NCBI GenBank assembly: GCA_964393405.1
Contig: CAYMTR010000015.1
Span: 1-64,000 of the forward strand
Direction of reading: 5' to 3'
Source of the DNA: CAYMTR01 sp964393405
GTDB taxonomy: Bacteria; Bacteroidota; Bacteroidia; Bacteroidales; Prolixibacteraceae
Length of the DNA: 64,000 nt
Below, piece after piece: positions 54,481 through 63,142 of the stretch (positions are counted from its first letter, which is position 1; the number at the start of each line of letters is the position of its first letter). Both the position numbers and the translations under genes were made by a program. The notes under the pieces are model-generated. The model worked only from the letters and a program-made list of their open reading frames with translations. It was not told the origin of the DNA and searched no databases.

Positions 54481-55098
54481 ATGGCACAACTGAAATCTAC
54501 CTTTAAAAACATGGTGCTGTCGCTTTTCGGGGTGACTCTTGTAGCTTCAGCGTCACTTGGGTTAGTCAACAATCTGACGTCGGAAGCCATTAAAACCTCA
54601 GAAGAAAAGACAAAAAATGATGCCATAGCAAGAGTTCTGCCAGAGTATCAAAATCTCGGTACAGCGTATAAGGTGAAACCGGCAGATGGAAATGATAGTC
54701 TTGAGATATATCCTTCGCTTGATGAATCAGGCAATATCATAGCAAATGCGATAAAAACTTATTCGTATAACGGATATAGTGGTTACATCGAGATAATGGC
54801 CGGATTTGACAAGAATGGAGCAATTACGGGCTATGAGATATTGAAGCACAACGAAACTCCCGGTTTAGGATCAAAGATGGGTGTTTGGTTTAATGATAAA
54901 ACCAAGGGAGGTCAATATGTCATTGGGAGGTCTTTATCAGAAGGACCATTGAAAGTAAGCAAAGACGGCGGGCAAGTTGATGCAATTACAGCAGCGACGA
55001 TATCTTCAAGAGCTTTCCTTGAATCCATAAACCGTGCATATTCTGCACTTGATGAACAATTTGACGGAGTAACATCAGCGACACAACAGGAGGAATAA
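54481..55098 (+). CDS. rnfG: Rnf complex subunit RnfG
   Basis: RnfG is a single-span protein with a periplasmic FMN-binding domain. The 205 residues include the N-terminal membrane anchor and the C-terminal flavin motif in VDAITAATISSRAF. The expected pattern is S/T-G-A-T/S, with the Thr covalently flavinylated; here the Gly is Ala (TAAT) but the Thr is kept. The gene is in the same operon, three bases after rnfD. Confidence 0.95.
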   Translation: MAQLKSTFKNMVLSLFGVTLVASASLGLVNNLTSEAIKTSEEKTKNDAIARVLPEYQNLGTAYKVKPADGNDSLEIYPSLDESGNIIANAIKTYSYNGYSGYIEIMAGFDKNGAITGYEILKHNETPGLGSKMGVWFNDKTKGGQYVIGRSLSEGPLKVSKDGGQVDAITAATISSRAFLESINRAYSALDEQFDGVTSATQQEE

Positions 55099-55099
55099 A

Positions 55100-55693
55100 A
55101 TGAACCAGTGGAAAAATTTAACCAAAGGATTTATAAAAGAAAATCCAATTCTCGTTCTTGTACTAGGAGCCTGCCCTACCCTGGGTACAACCAGTTCAGC
55201 AATAAATGGTTTGGGAATGGGAATTGCAACAACCTTTGTTTTGATGATGTCAAACATTGTAATCTCGTCGATCAAAAATGTTGTTCCCGATAAGGTAAGA
55301 ATACCGGCTTATGTAGTTGTTATTGCAGCCTTCGTATCGATAGTGCAGATGGTAATGCAAGCTTACGTACCGGGGCTTTACAAGAGTCTTGGAATATTTA
55401 TACCACTTATTGTGGTAAACTGCATTGTACTCGGTCGTGCTGAAGCGTTTGCATCAAAAAACACTGTTGGTTCTTCAGCAATAGATGGACTTGGAATGGG
55501 TTTAGGTTTCACGATGGCACTTGCATTATTAGGAAGTATAAGGGAGCTTCTTGGAACCGGTAAAATATTCAGTCTGGCAATATATCCAGAGCAATACGGA
55601 ATGCTTGCGTTTGTTCTTGCTCCGGGAGCCTTTATCGTTTTAGGGTTCCTGATTGCAATAGTGAACATTATCAATAAAAAGAAAGCCTTATAA
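55100..55693 (+). CDS. rnfE: Rnf complex membrane subunit RnfE
   Basis: RnfE is a six-helix inner-membrane subunit homologous to NqrD/RnfA. The 197 residues include KENPILVLVLGACPTLGTTS and LYKSLGIFIPLIVVNCIVLGRAEAF, the paired motifs in the pseudo-symmetric half that, with RnfA, hosts a membrane-embedded Fe-S cluster. It begins a base after the rnfG stop and is followed by rnfA after 18 bp. Confidence 0.96.
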   Translation: MNQWKNLTKGFIKENPILVLVLGACPTLGTTSSAINGLGMGIATTFVLMMSNIVISSIKNVVPDKVRIPAYVVVIAAFVSIVQMVMQAYVPGLYKSLGIFIPLIVVNCIVLGRAEAFASKNTVGSSAIDGLGMGLGFTMALALLGSIRELLGTGKIFSLAIYPEQYGMLAFVLAPGAFIVLGFLIAIVNIINKKKAL

Positions 55694-55711
55694 CCTCAAT
55701 ATATTTAAGTT

Positions 55712-56287
55712 ATGGAATATATACTTATAATAATTTCAGCGATAATAGTCAACAACATTGTGTTGACCCAATTCCTTGGAATATGCCCGTTTCTGGGAGT
55801 TTCCAAAAGGATTGAAACAGCGTTGGGGATGACAGGAGCAGTAACCTTTGTAGTTGTACTGTCAACGATTACGACATTCATAATCCAGAAATATATCTTA
55901 AATCCACTTCACATAGAATACCTGCAGACAATAACATTTATACTTGTAATTGCAGCTCTGGTTCAGTTGGTAGAAATAATTCTCAAGAAGATAAGTCCTG
56001 CTTTATATCAAGCTCTTGGAGTGTTTTTACCGCTTATTACAACCAACTGTGTGATCTTAGGTGTGGCTATAATAGTTGTACAGAAAGATTATAATCTACT
56101 TGAAGGAGTAGTTTTTTCAGCTTCAAATGCCATAGGTTTCGGTCTTGCTTTGGTAATATTTGCAGGGATAAGAGAACAGCTTGAGCTTCAGAATATACCT
56201 AAAGGACTTAAAGGTACTCCAATAGCATTGATTACAGCCGGCATACTGGCAATGGCTTTCATGGGTTTTTCAGGAATAGTGAAATAA
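55712..56287 (+). CDS. rnfA: Rnf complex membrane subunit RnfA
   Basis: RnfA is the last gene of the operon. The 191-residue six-helix subunit shows VNNIVLTQFLGICPFLGVS and LYQALGVFLPLITTNCVILGVA, the paired Cys-containing motifs that mirror those in RnfE. With RnfE it forms the central membrane part of the complex. Gene order rseC-B-C-D-G-E-A is that of Bacteroides. An 8-bp inverted repeat at 56315-56336 may mark the 3' end of the operon. Confidence 0.96.
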   Translation: MEYILIIISAIIVNNIVLTQFLGICPFLGVSKRIETALGMTGAVTFVVVLSTITTFIIQKYILNPLHIEYLQTITFILVIAALVQLVEIILKKISPALYQALGVFLPLITTNCVILGVAIIVVQKDYNLLEGVVFSASNAIGFGLALVIFAGIREQLELQNIPKGLKGTPIALITAGILAMAFMGFSGIVK

Positions 56288-56314
56288 TCGGCACATTATT
56301 TGTTTAAAGGTGAC

Positions 56315-56336
56315 AAGAATCACAAAAATGATTCTT
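56315..56336 (+). other. Short inverted repeat after rnfA
   Basis: AAGAATCA and TGATTCTT flank a 6-nt loop. No T tract follows, so it is at best a weak terminator or 3' stabilising stem for the Rnf transcript. Confidence 0.35.
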
Positions 56337-56413
56337 AAATGATTTAAAAAAATGTGGATATTTGTCTACGTAAAACAACTATTATTTAAATCTTAAAATT
56401 GAAAAACAAGTAA

Positions 56414-57607
56414 ATGGGAAGAGTACTCATTATTGGGGCTGGCGGTGTAGGAACCGTAGTAGCCCACAAAATGGCAGCCAATTCAGATGTATTCACTGAC
56501 ATCATGTTGGCAAGTCGCACAAAATCAAAATGCGATGCTATCGCTGATGCAGTTGGAGGCAATAAAATTAAGACTGCAAAAGTGGATGCCAATAATACCG
56601 ACGAACTTATTGAACTTATCAATTCATTCAAGCCGGATATTGTTGTCAATGTTGCACTTCCATATCAGGATTTGACAATAATGGATGCCTGTCTGGCAAC
56701 AAAGACCGCCTACCTTGATACTGCCAATTATGAACCTGAGAATGAAGCTAAATTTGAATACAGCTGGCAATGGGCATATAAGGACAAGTTTAAAAAAGCA
56801 GGAATAACTGCTATTTTAGGGTGTGGTTTCGATCCTGGGGTGACAAGTATTTACACAGCATACGCAGCAAAGCATCATTTTGATGAAATACATTATCTTG
56901 ATATTGTTGACTGTAATGCAGGCGACCATGGAAAAGCTTTTGCAACAAATTTCAATCCTGAAATCAATATAAGGGAAGTAACTCAAAAAGGAAAATACTG
57001 GGAAAATGGAGAGTGGAAGATAACTGAGCCACATGAGATTCATAAGCCATTGCAGTATCCTAACATTGGTCCAAAAGAATCATATCTTATATACCATGAA
57101 GAATTGGAGTCCTTAGTAAAGAACTATCCTACTCTTAAAAGAGCAAGGTTCTGGATGACTTTCGGGCAAGAATATCTGACACATCTAAGAGTGATTCAAA
57201 ACATTGGAATGGCAGGTATTGAACCGGTAATGTATGAAGGGCGTGAAATTGTACCTATACAGTTTTTGAAAGCAGTGCTACCAAATCCGGGCGACTTAGG
57301 GAAGAATTATACAGGAGAAACATCAATTGGATGCCGAATAAAAGGTATAAAAGATGGAAAGGAACTGACATATTACATATATAACAACTGCAGTCATCAG
57401 GTTGCATATCAGGAAACCGGAGCTCAGGGAGTAAGTTATACTACTGGTGTACCGGCAATGGTAGGAGCAATGATGTATCTCAAAGGACTTTGGAAAGGTG
57501 AAGGAGTATTTAATGTAGAAGAATTCAATCCTGATCCGTTCCTTGAAGAAGTTGCCAAACAAGGATTACCTTGGGTGGAACTTTTCAATGTTGATCTTGA
57601 ACTATGA
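56414..57607 (+). CDS. Saccharopine dehydrogenase-family enzyme, probable carboxynorspermidine synthase
   Basis: The 397-residue NAD(P)-dependent enzyme has the dinucleotide motif VLIIGAGGVGTVVAHKMA. The saccharopine-dehydrogenase-fold segments VVNVALPYQDLTIMDACLAT, GCGFDPGVTSIYTAYA and GVPAMVGAMMYLKG follow. Length and sequence resemble carboxynorspermidine synthase (CANSDH), which reductively couples aspartate semialdehyde with a diamine to make (nor)spermidine precursors. The partner decarboxylase (CANSDC) is not in the window. It is followed by a strong terminator and appears to be a single transcription unit. Confidence 0.88.
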   Translation: MGRVLIIGAGGVGTVVAHKMAANSDVFTDIMLASRTKSKCDAIADAVGGNKIKTAKVDANNTDELIELINSFKPDIVVNVALPYQDLTIMDACLATKTAYLDTANYEPENEAKFEYSWQWAYKDKFKKAGITAILGCGFDPGVTSIYTAYAAKHHFDEIHYLDIVDCNAGDHGKAFATNFNPEINIREVTQKGKYWENGEWKITEPHEIHKPLQYPNIGPKESYLIYHEELESLVKNYPTLKRARFWMTFGQEYLTHLRVIQNIGMAGIEPVMYEGREIVPIQFLKAVLPNPGDLGKNYTGETSIGCRIKGIKDGKELTYYIYNNCSHQVAYQETGAQGVSYTTGVPAMVGAMMYLKGLWKGEGVFNVEEFNPDPFLEEVAKQGLPWVELFNVDLEL

Positions 57608-57615
57608 TAAAATAA

Positions 57616-57647
57616 GAAAGCTCTTCGAATGAAGAGCTTTCCTTTTT
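57616..57647 (+). terminator. Intrinsic terminator after the saccharopine dehydrogenase-family gene
   Basis: An 11-bp perfect stem (GAAAGCTCTTC with GAAGAGCTTTC) and 4-nt loop are followed by CTTTTTC. Confidence 0.88.
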
Positions 57648-57921
57648 CTCAATGACTAACCTAAAAACTAAAATTTGGGGGGTGTATTTTGGGTAAATTA
57701 CTAACTCCTCAAATAGAAATGAATGTGTCGTATTGCATTTCTGTGATACAAATGTCTACAAATTTTTTTAGTTCTCAATGGCTTTACCAACAGAGTAAAA
57801 CCGCATCTTCATGAGTGATGTATTTTACTTTCTCAAATATACTTTTCTGTTCATAAATAGGTCTTTTGAATAATAGAACTGTTATTTTCTCTTTTGAATG
57901 GGGTTACTTATCGAAAAAAAT

Positions 57922-57929
57922 TAATTTTG
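57922..57929 (+). promoter_or_regulatory. -7 promoter element for the VWA membrane protein
   Basis: TAATTTTG is an exact TAnnTTTG match ending 27 bp before the TTG start codon at 57957. A TTTG lies 25 bp upstream, slightly too far. Confidence 0.42.
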
Positions 57930-57956
57930 TCATATAACTTAGAATAAAAAGCGAAA

Positions 57957-60035
57957 TTGAAAATAGAAGCTGGAGTACCCAATGCAGGTTTATACCTATT
58001 AATAATAATTGCAATTGTCTCGGCAATTGTATATTTAATTTACTTTCACAAGAAAGACAAAGATGAATTTAACAAGATTCAACGATATGTCTTAAGCGGA
58101 ATCAGGCTTATATACCTAATTATCATATCAATACTCATTCTTTCACCTTTAGTTGAAACAATCAAAAAGCGAATAGAGAAGCCGATTCTTGTAATAGGGG
58201 TAGATAATTCGGAATCAGTAAACGTAAATGACAAGAATGGAGGGATAGTAAAGAAAATTGTTAGTGAATTGACCTCTTTGTCTCTGGGCAGATATGATTT
58301 ACAAGTTCTCAATTTTGGAAGAGAAGTAGAGCAAAATGAAACTATTGATTTTAGTGACAAGATTTCAAATTATTCAGATTTTGTTGACGAACTGGATAAA
58401 AGATATTACAATCTGAATGTAGGAGCAGTAGTTTTAATTGGAGACGGAATCTATAACGAAGGCAGAAACCCTATTCAGGGGATAGAAAACATTGAAGCTC
58501 CGGTATATACAATAGGCATAGGTGATACGACATCCTTTTCTGATCAGGGCATTACCGACGTATCACACAACACCAATGTTTTCCTTGGCAACAGTTTTCC
58601 TGTAGAAATAGAAGCTAATTTCACAAACTTCAATTCTGCATCGACACAGCTGACCGTATATTTGGGAGGGAAGACAGCATATTCAGAAAGAATTGAAATA
58701 CCTCAGCCTGATTATTACTACAAAAAAAGCATTAACCTGAAATCGGAAAGAACGGGACTACAGGATGTTTCGATTCAGTTATCGCCCGTTCCTAATGAAA
58801 CAAATACAGACAACAACTTTTACAGGTTTACCATTGAGGTGCACGACAACAAATTTCAGATACTTTTCCTGACGGATGCCCCACACCCGGATATTGGGAC
58901 GATAAGTGAAACATTAAAGCGTCAGGCAAATTTTGAAATTACAACTTCAAACATAAAAACATTTTCAGGCGATGTGACGAACTACGACTTAGTTGTTTTG
59001 AACCAATTGCCATCATTGCAGCAACAGCAGAACAATCTATATAAAACGATTACCGAATCAAGGGTACCGATGTTGATAACAATAGGTCCTGAAACATCAA
59101 TAAGCTCATTAAATAACATGGGATTGAACTTTACAATGACAGTTTCCCAGTTGACTCAGGAAAGCTCACCCAACTTTAATGAATCGTTTACATTATTCGG
59201 AATACCTACCAACATCAAAAACGTAAGTTTGGTATACCCTCCCCTGCTGACCTACTACTCGCAGTATGATTTCAGCAGTGAGTATTCAGTACTTGCCTAT
59301 CAAAAAATTAATGGAATAGAATTAAATTATCCGTTGATAATGGCAGGAGAAATTGAAGGAAGGAAAGTAGGTATAATTACAGGAGAAGGAATTTGGAGGT
59401 GGAAGCTATATGAATATCAAAATTACGACAATAATGAGTCGTTTGACCAGATAATAGTAAGCATGTTTAATTATTTGTGCATAAAGGAAGTTAAGGAGCA
59501 GTTTAAAATAATGTACAAGCGTATTTCGCCTGAAATTTCGCATGTAAGATTAAAAGCACAAGTTTACAACGAAATATATGAGCCAATAACAACTTCAGAA
59601 GTGAAGCTGGTATTAAAAGACTCATCAGATTCAGAACTCAACTATATGTTTGATGCCAACAATATTGAATACAATTTAAACCTTGGTTTTCTGAGTCCGG
59701 GCAATTACACCTTTTCAGCTTCAACAAAAATTGGTGAAAAAGATTATACACAGAGTGGGAGCTTCACAATAGAAGAAATAAATATTGAAAAGCAGAACAG
59801 AAAAGCTAACTTTAACCTGCTAAACTCAATTTCACAGAAAACAGGCGGAAAACTATATCTGGAGAACAACTGGGAGGAGATATTACAGACTCTGGAGCAG
59901 AACCAAAAAATCAAAGAGAAGACACACAAGGAGAAAAACATAAGTGAGTTGATAGACTGGAAATTGTTAGTAATTATAATTCTAATTTTTCTTACTTTGG
60001 AATGGTTTTTGAGAAAATTCTGGGGAAGTTACTAG
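57957..60035 (+). CDS. VWA-domain membrane protein of unknown function
   Basis: The 692-residue protein has N-terminal membrane helices near residues 10-30 and 45-62. A von Willebrand A-like domain follows with a MIDAS motif (VIGVDNSESVNV, DxSxS). A long middle region looks like beta-sandwich and class I amidotransferase-like modules (ILFLTDAPHPDIGTI), and a C-terminal helix (LLVIIILIFLTLEWFL) closes the chain. The layout resembles BatA-type and related envelope proteins, but I cannot assign a function. The start is TTG: an in-frame stop lies 12 bp upstream and no nearby ATG fits. The next gene is 17 bp away. Confidence 0.85.
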   Translation: MKIEAGVPNAGLYLLIIIAIVSAIVYLIYFHKKDKDEFNKIQRYVLSGIRLIYLIIISILILSPLVETIKKRIEKPILVIGVDNSESVNVNDKNGGIVKKIVSELTSLSLGRYDLQVLNFGREVEQNETIDFSDKISNYSDFVDELDKRYYNLNVGAVVLIGDGIYNEGRNPIQGIENIEAPVYTIGIGDTTSFSDQGITDVSHNTNVFLGNSFPVEIEANFTNFNSASTQLTVYLGGKTAYSERIEIPQPDYYYKKSINLKSERTGLQDVSIQLSPVPNETNTDNNFYRFTIEVHDNKFQILFLTDAPHPDIGTISETLKRQANFEITTSNIKTFSGDVTNYDLVVLNQLPSLQQQQNNLYKTITESRVPMLITIGPETSISSLNNMGLNFTMTVSQLTQESSPNFNESFTLFGIPTNIKNVSLVYPPLLTYYSQYDFSSEYSVLAYQKINGIELNYPLIMAGEIEGRKVGIITGEGIWRWKLYEYQNYDNNESFDQIIVSMFNYLCIKEVKEQFKIMYKRISPEISHVRLKAQVYNEIYEPITTSEVKLVLKDSSDSELNYMFDANNIEYNLNLGFLSPGNYTFSASTKIGEKDYTQSGSFTIEEINIEKQNRKANFNLLNSISQKTGGKLYLENNWEEILQTLEQNQKIKEKTHKEKNISELIDWKLLVIIILIFLTLEWFLRKFWGSY

Positions 60036-60052
60036 TCTAAACTAAAGAATGT

Positions 60053-61075
60053 ATGAAAAAAATCTACATCATTATAGCACTGGCTTTTATTGCCAATAAT
60101 GTTTTTTCGCAGTTGAAAAAATTTACGGTAGAAGTACCACAGAAAGCTGAATTTGTAATTTCAGATTCGATACAGAGCTTCACCATACTAAACAGAGCCT
60201 TGACGCCTGAATTTGAGAATTACAATGAAGATTCACTACAAATCTCATTCTACAAACAGAACTTCACAACAAGCCGCATAATACTTGACAGTGTAGCTGC
60301 TGATACAACAATAAAGGCACTGAGCGACTTACTCTTTGAGTCAGACAGGTATGATGTAGTAATACCCTTGGAAAGAAACATATACAGGGATTTGGAATAT
60401 ACCAAAACCAACGATCCTTTGAGTTGGGAATATGTTGAATCAGTATGCAATGAATTTCAAACAGACGCACTCATTGTATTGGAAAACATTGCAATGAAGA
60501 CTTCAACGACATATACAGTACAGACAGATGATTACACATGGGAGAAAGCATATTATGCCAGCATAAATTTCTATTCAAGAGCACATTGGCGTATTTATTA
60601 CCCCGCGAAGAAGATGATACTTGTTGATTATTCCTCAAATCAGGACACATTATTTTGGGATGATTATCAATACAAACTGATAACTCTATTCAAAAATTTA
60701 CCTTCAATAAAAGATGCAGCGGTTGAAACTGGCATAAAGGCCGCTATCGATTTCAGTGAGCTGATTGCGCCAAGGTGGGTTGAAGTGAGCCGCTATTACT
60801 ACATAGTTGGTGATACGGCAATAGATAGTTCGATAAAGGATGCAGCAGAAGGAAAATGGGAAGAAGCGTTGAACAACTGGCTGCTTTATGCAGAAAAAGG
60901 ATCATCATCGAATAAGAGCAAGGTATTGCTTAACGTGGCACTGGCATACGAAATGACCGGCGAAATAGACAAAGCCATTGAAGCTGCAAAAAGATCGCAG
61001 AGCTTATATTACAGGGAAGTGACCAACTTCTACCTCACCCAACTTTACAAAAGGAAAGCCGGAAAAGTAAAATAA
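60053..61075 (+). CDS. Exported protein with a C-terminal TPR-like region (DUF6340-like)
   Basis: The 340-residue protein has a signal peptide (MKKIYIIIALAFIANNVFSQ). A mixed alpha/beta N-terminal half follows, with a stretch of the type FQTDALIVLENIAMK that recalls the CsgG/TolB-like assembly fold. The end has one or two TPR-like helices (EGKWEEALNNWLLYAEKG, ALAYEMTGEIDKAIEAA). I place it in DUF6340 from memory with moderate confidence. It follows the VWA gene after 17 bp, so the two are probably co-transcribed. Function is unknown. Confidence 0.75.
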   Translation: MKKIYIIIALAFIANNVFSQLKKFTVEVPQKAEFVISDSIQSFTILNRALTPEFENYNEDSLQISFYKQNFTTSRIILDSVAADTTIKALSDLLFESDRYDVVIPLERNIYRDLEYTKTNDPLSWEYVESVCNEFQTDALIVLENIAMKTSTTYTVQTDDYTWEKAYYASINFYSRAHWRIYYPAKKMILVDYSSNQDTLFWDDYQYKLITLFKNLPSIKDAAVETGIKAAIDFSELIAPRWVEVSRYYYIVGDTAIDSSIKDAAEGKWEEALNNWLLYAEKGSSSNKSKVLLNVALAYEMTGEIDKAIEAAKRSQSLYYREVTNFYLTQLYKRKAGKVK

Positions 61076-61085
61076 CTTCTGAATT

Positions 61086-62075
61086 TTATTTTGAGCTAAG
61101 GTATCTTTCTGTATCGATAGCAGCCATACATCCTGAACCAGCGGCAGTTATAGCCTGGCGATAGTGTGGATCCTGAACATCTCCACAAGCGAACACACCA
61201 TCAACATTTGTTTTTGAGGTACCCGGAATAGTTTTGATATAACCAACATCATCAAGATTAAGGAAATCTTTAAAAATATCAGAATTAGGTTTATGACCAA
61301 TGGCAAGGAAAAAGCCATCAATATTGATCTTTACAATCTCCTCGTTAGCTTCGCCTTTGTTTTTATACAATTCAGCACCTTCAACAACCATATCGCCAAA
61401 AAGAGATTTAGTCTGATGTTTCCATAACACTTCAATATTAGGAGTATTCATTACCCTTTCCTGCATCACCTTAGAAGCGCGGAGTTCGTCACGACGGACA
61501 ATCAGATAAACCTTACGAGCTAGGCCTGAAAGATAAATTGCCTCTTCAGCAGCTGTGTCCCCTCCTCCAACTACGGCCACATCTTTTCCACGATAAAAGA
61601 ATCCGTCGCAGGTAGCACATGCGGAAACGCCGCTTCCGGCATATTTCTTTTCGTCGTCAAGACCAAGATACTTTGCGGTAGCACCGGTAGCAATAATCAA
61701 AGATTCAGCTTCAATAACTTTGCTGCCGTCAATTGTAACCTTGAAAGGGCGCGATGACAAGTCAGCTTTAGTAGCAATACCCCATCTTATATCAGAACCA
61801 AAGCGTTGAGCCTGTTTTTTAAGATCTTCCATAAGAACAGGACCGGTAACGCCTTCGGGATATCCGGGAAAGTTTTCAACTTCGGTAGTGGTAGTAAGCT
61901 GACCGCCGGGTTGTAACCCTTCGTAAAGTACAGGATTAAGATTAGCACGAGCGGTATAAATAGCGGCAGTATAACCTGCAGGTCCTGAACCAATAATGAG
62001 GCATCTTACTTTTTCAATTTCAGTATTGTTTGTTGAAGTATTGTTATTATCGCTTAAATTCATTTTTCCGAACAT
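61086..62075 (-). CDS. trxB: Thioredoxin-disulfide reductase
   Basis: TrxB reduces thioredoxin using NADPH through FAD and a redox-active disulfide. The 329-residue protein has the FAD motif LIIGSGPAGYTAAIYTARANL, the active-site disulfide in SACATCDGFFYRG, the NADPH motif VAVVGGGDTAAEEA and the C-terminal FAD loop GVFACGDVQDPHYRQAI. A polar ~25-residue leader precedes the FAD motif; Met5 is an alternative start. It has a well-formed promoter and lies convergent to the TPR-like gene. Confidence 0.97.
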   Translation of the reverse strand: MFGKMNLSDNNNTSTNNTEIEKVRCLIIGSGPAGYTAAIYTARANLNPVLYEGLQPGGQLTTTTEVENFPGYPEGVTGPVLMEDLKKQAQRFGSDIRWGIATKADLSSRPFKVTIDGSKVIEAESLIIATGATAKYLGLDDEKKYAGSGVSACATCDGFFYRGKDVAVVGGGDTAAEEAIYLSGLARKVYLIVRRDELRASKVMQERVMNTPNIEVLWKHQTKSLFGDMVVEGAELYKNKGEANEEIVKINIDGFFLAIGHKPNSDIFKDFLNLDDVGYIKTIPGTSKTNVDGVFACGDVQDPHYRQAITAAGSGCMAAIDTERYLSSK

Positions 62076-62111
62076 AGTCTATAGTATTTATAGGTTACTA
62101 TTAATTTTCAT

Positions 62112-62141
62112 CAAAATTAGCAACTCAAGTGTAATAGCAAA
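62112..62141 (-). promoter_or_regulatory. Bacteroidota-type promoter for trxB
   Basis: On the minus strand TTTG (62141-62138), 18 bp, then TAATTTTG (62119-62112). Both boxes are exact and spacing is ideal, making this one of the best promoters in the window. The leader to the ATG is about 32 nt. Confidence 0.62.
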
Positions 62142-62290
62142 GTGATATATATTACAAAATGAAAAAAAACTATTTTAAAACAGATTATAGCGAGAAAAAT
62201 AGAATGGTATTATTATTGATACAATTGATATATCAAGTTATTGCAACTATTAACCAAAACAATAGTCTTTATAAGAAAACCAAAAACTTT

Positions 62291-63142
62291 ATGAATAGAA
62301 AAATTCTAATTACAGCCTTGATGATTTCATTATCAATCTTTGTTTCTGCGGGAGACAACTCTAACCGTAAGACCCAAAATAACTTATCCGTTGGAACGGG
62401 ATATTCAAACTTCAGGGTTCTTGACAGAAAGGTTACACCTTTGATTTACAGCTCCGGGCAGATTCCAATCATTATTTCGTATGATCATGTAACAGCGAAC
62501 TCGATATTCAGGGCTAAACTGAATTTTGAATACGGTCTTTTATCCCCTCTTGACTTTAAGGATAGAAGTTTCACAAATACAACGTCTAATCACAACGGTG
62601 AAATTAGAGAGAATAATGTAATTTTTACAGGAAGCAGTCACTTTCAGGATGAATTAGACATTGAATACCTCCGCTTAATCAACTCAAATAAGGGAGGTAA
62701 TTTCAATTTATATTTTGGAGGACAGCTTAAGCAATATTTTTCTTATTCAATGACACAGTCACCAATATTCGTGTTTAGTGAGGTTTCGCTAAATCCCAGC
62801 CTTTTGATGAGTTACCGCATAAGTGACACTTTTGAATCGCAGACACACATTTCCATTCCACTGGCATCAATAATTACACAGATGCCCTATGCCAACGACC
62901 CCACAGATGGAAAAAACAACTATTTAATATCCACTTTTCTTATGGGCAGTAATTTCGCAAGTCTGAACAGATATCAGAGGATAAACTTCCATCAGTCGTT
63001 TCAAAAGAAACTTAACCAAAGACTGTCAGTAGCACTTGATTATAATTTCTATTGGTTTCACTACAAGAATGTAAGTGATATTAATGCCTATGACAATTCA
63101 GTATCTCTTAAATTAATCATCAACCTAAATTCAGCAAAATGA
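62291..63142 (+). CDS. Outer-membrane beta-barrel-like protein of unknown function
   Basis: From ATG 62291 the protein has 283 residues and opens with a signal peptide (MNRKILITALMISLSIFVSA). Alternating aromatic and polar strands and repeated YxFxY-type ends suggest an outer-membrane barrel. An in-frame ATG at 62159 would add 44 residues that lack a signal peptide pattern, so the later start is preferred. The stop overlaps the start of the S41 lipoprotein gene (ATGA), suggesting that the two are made together and act in the same envelope process. Confidence 0.75.
   Translation: MNRKILITALMISLSIFVSAGDNSNRKTQNNLSVGTGYSNFRVLDRKVTPLIYSSGQIPIIISYDHVTANSIFRAKLNFEYGLLSPLDFKDRSFTNTTSNHNGEIRENNVIFTGSSHFQDELDIEYLRLINSNKGGNFNLYFGGQLKQYFSYSMTQSPIFVFSEVSLNPSLLMSYRISDTFESQTHISIPLASIITQMPYANDPTDGKNNYLISTFLMGSNFASLNRYQRINFHQSFQKKLNQRLSVALDYNFYWFHYKNVSDINAYDNSVSLKLIINLNSAK

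Larger units (their letters stand above)
57608..57956. other. 349-bp intergenic region with terminator and promoter
   Basis: After the terminator at 57616-57647 come an A/C-rich stretch (CTAACCTAAAAACTAAAA), a G run and an AGAAATG/CATTTCT inverted pair near 57715-57742. A promoter element at 57922-57929 closes the region. I see no coding sequence. Confidence 0.45.
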
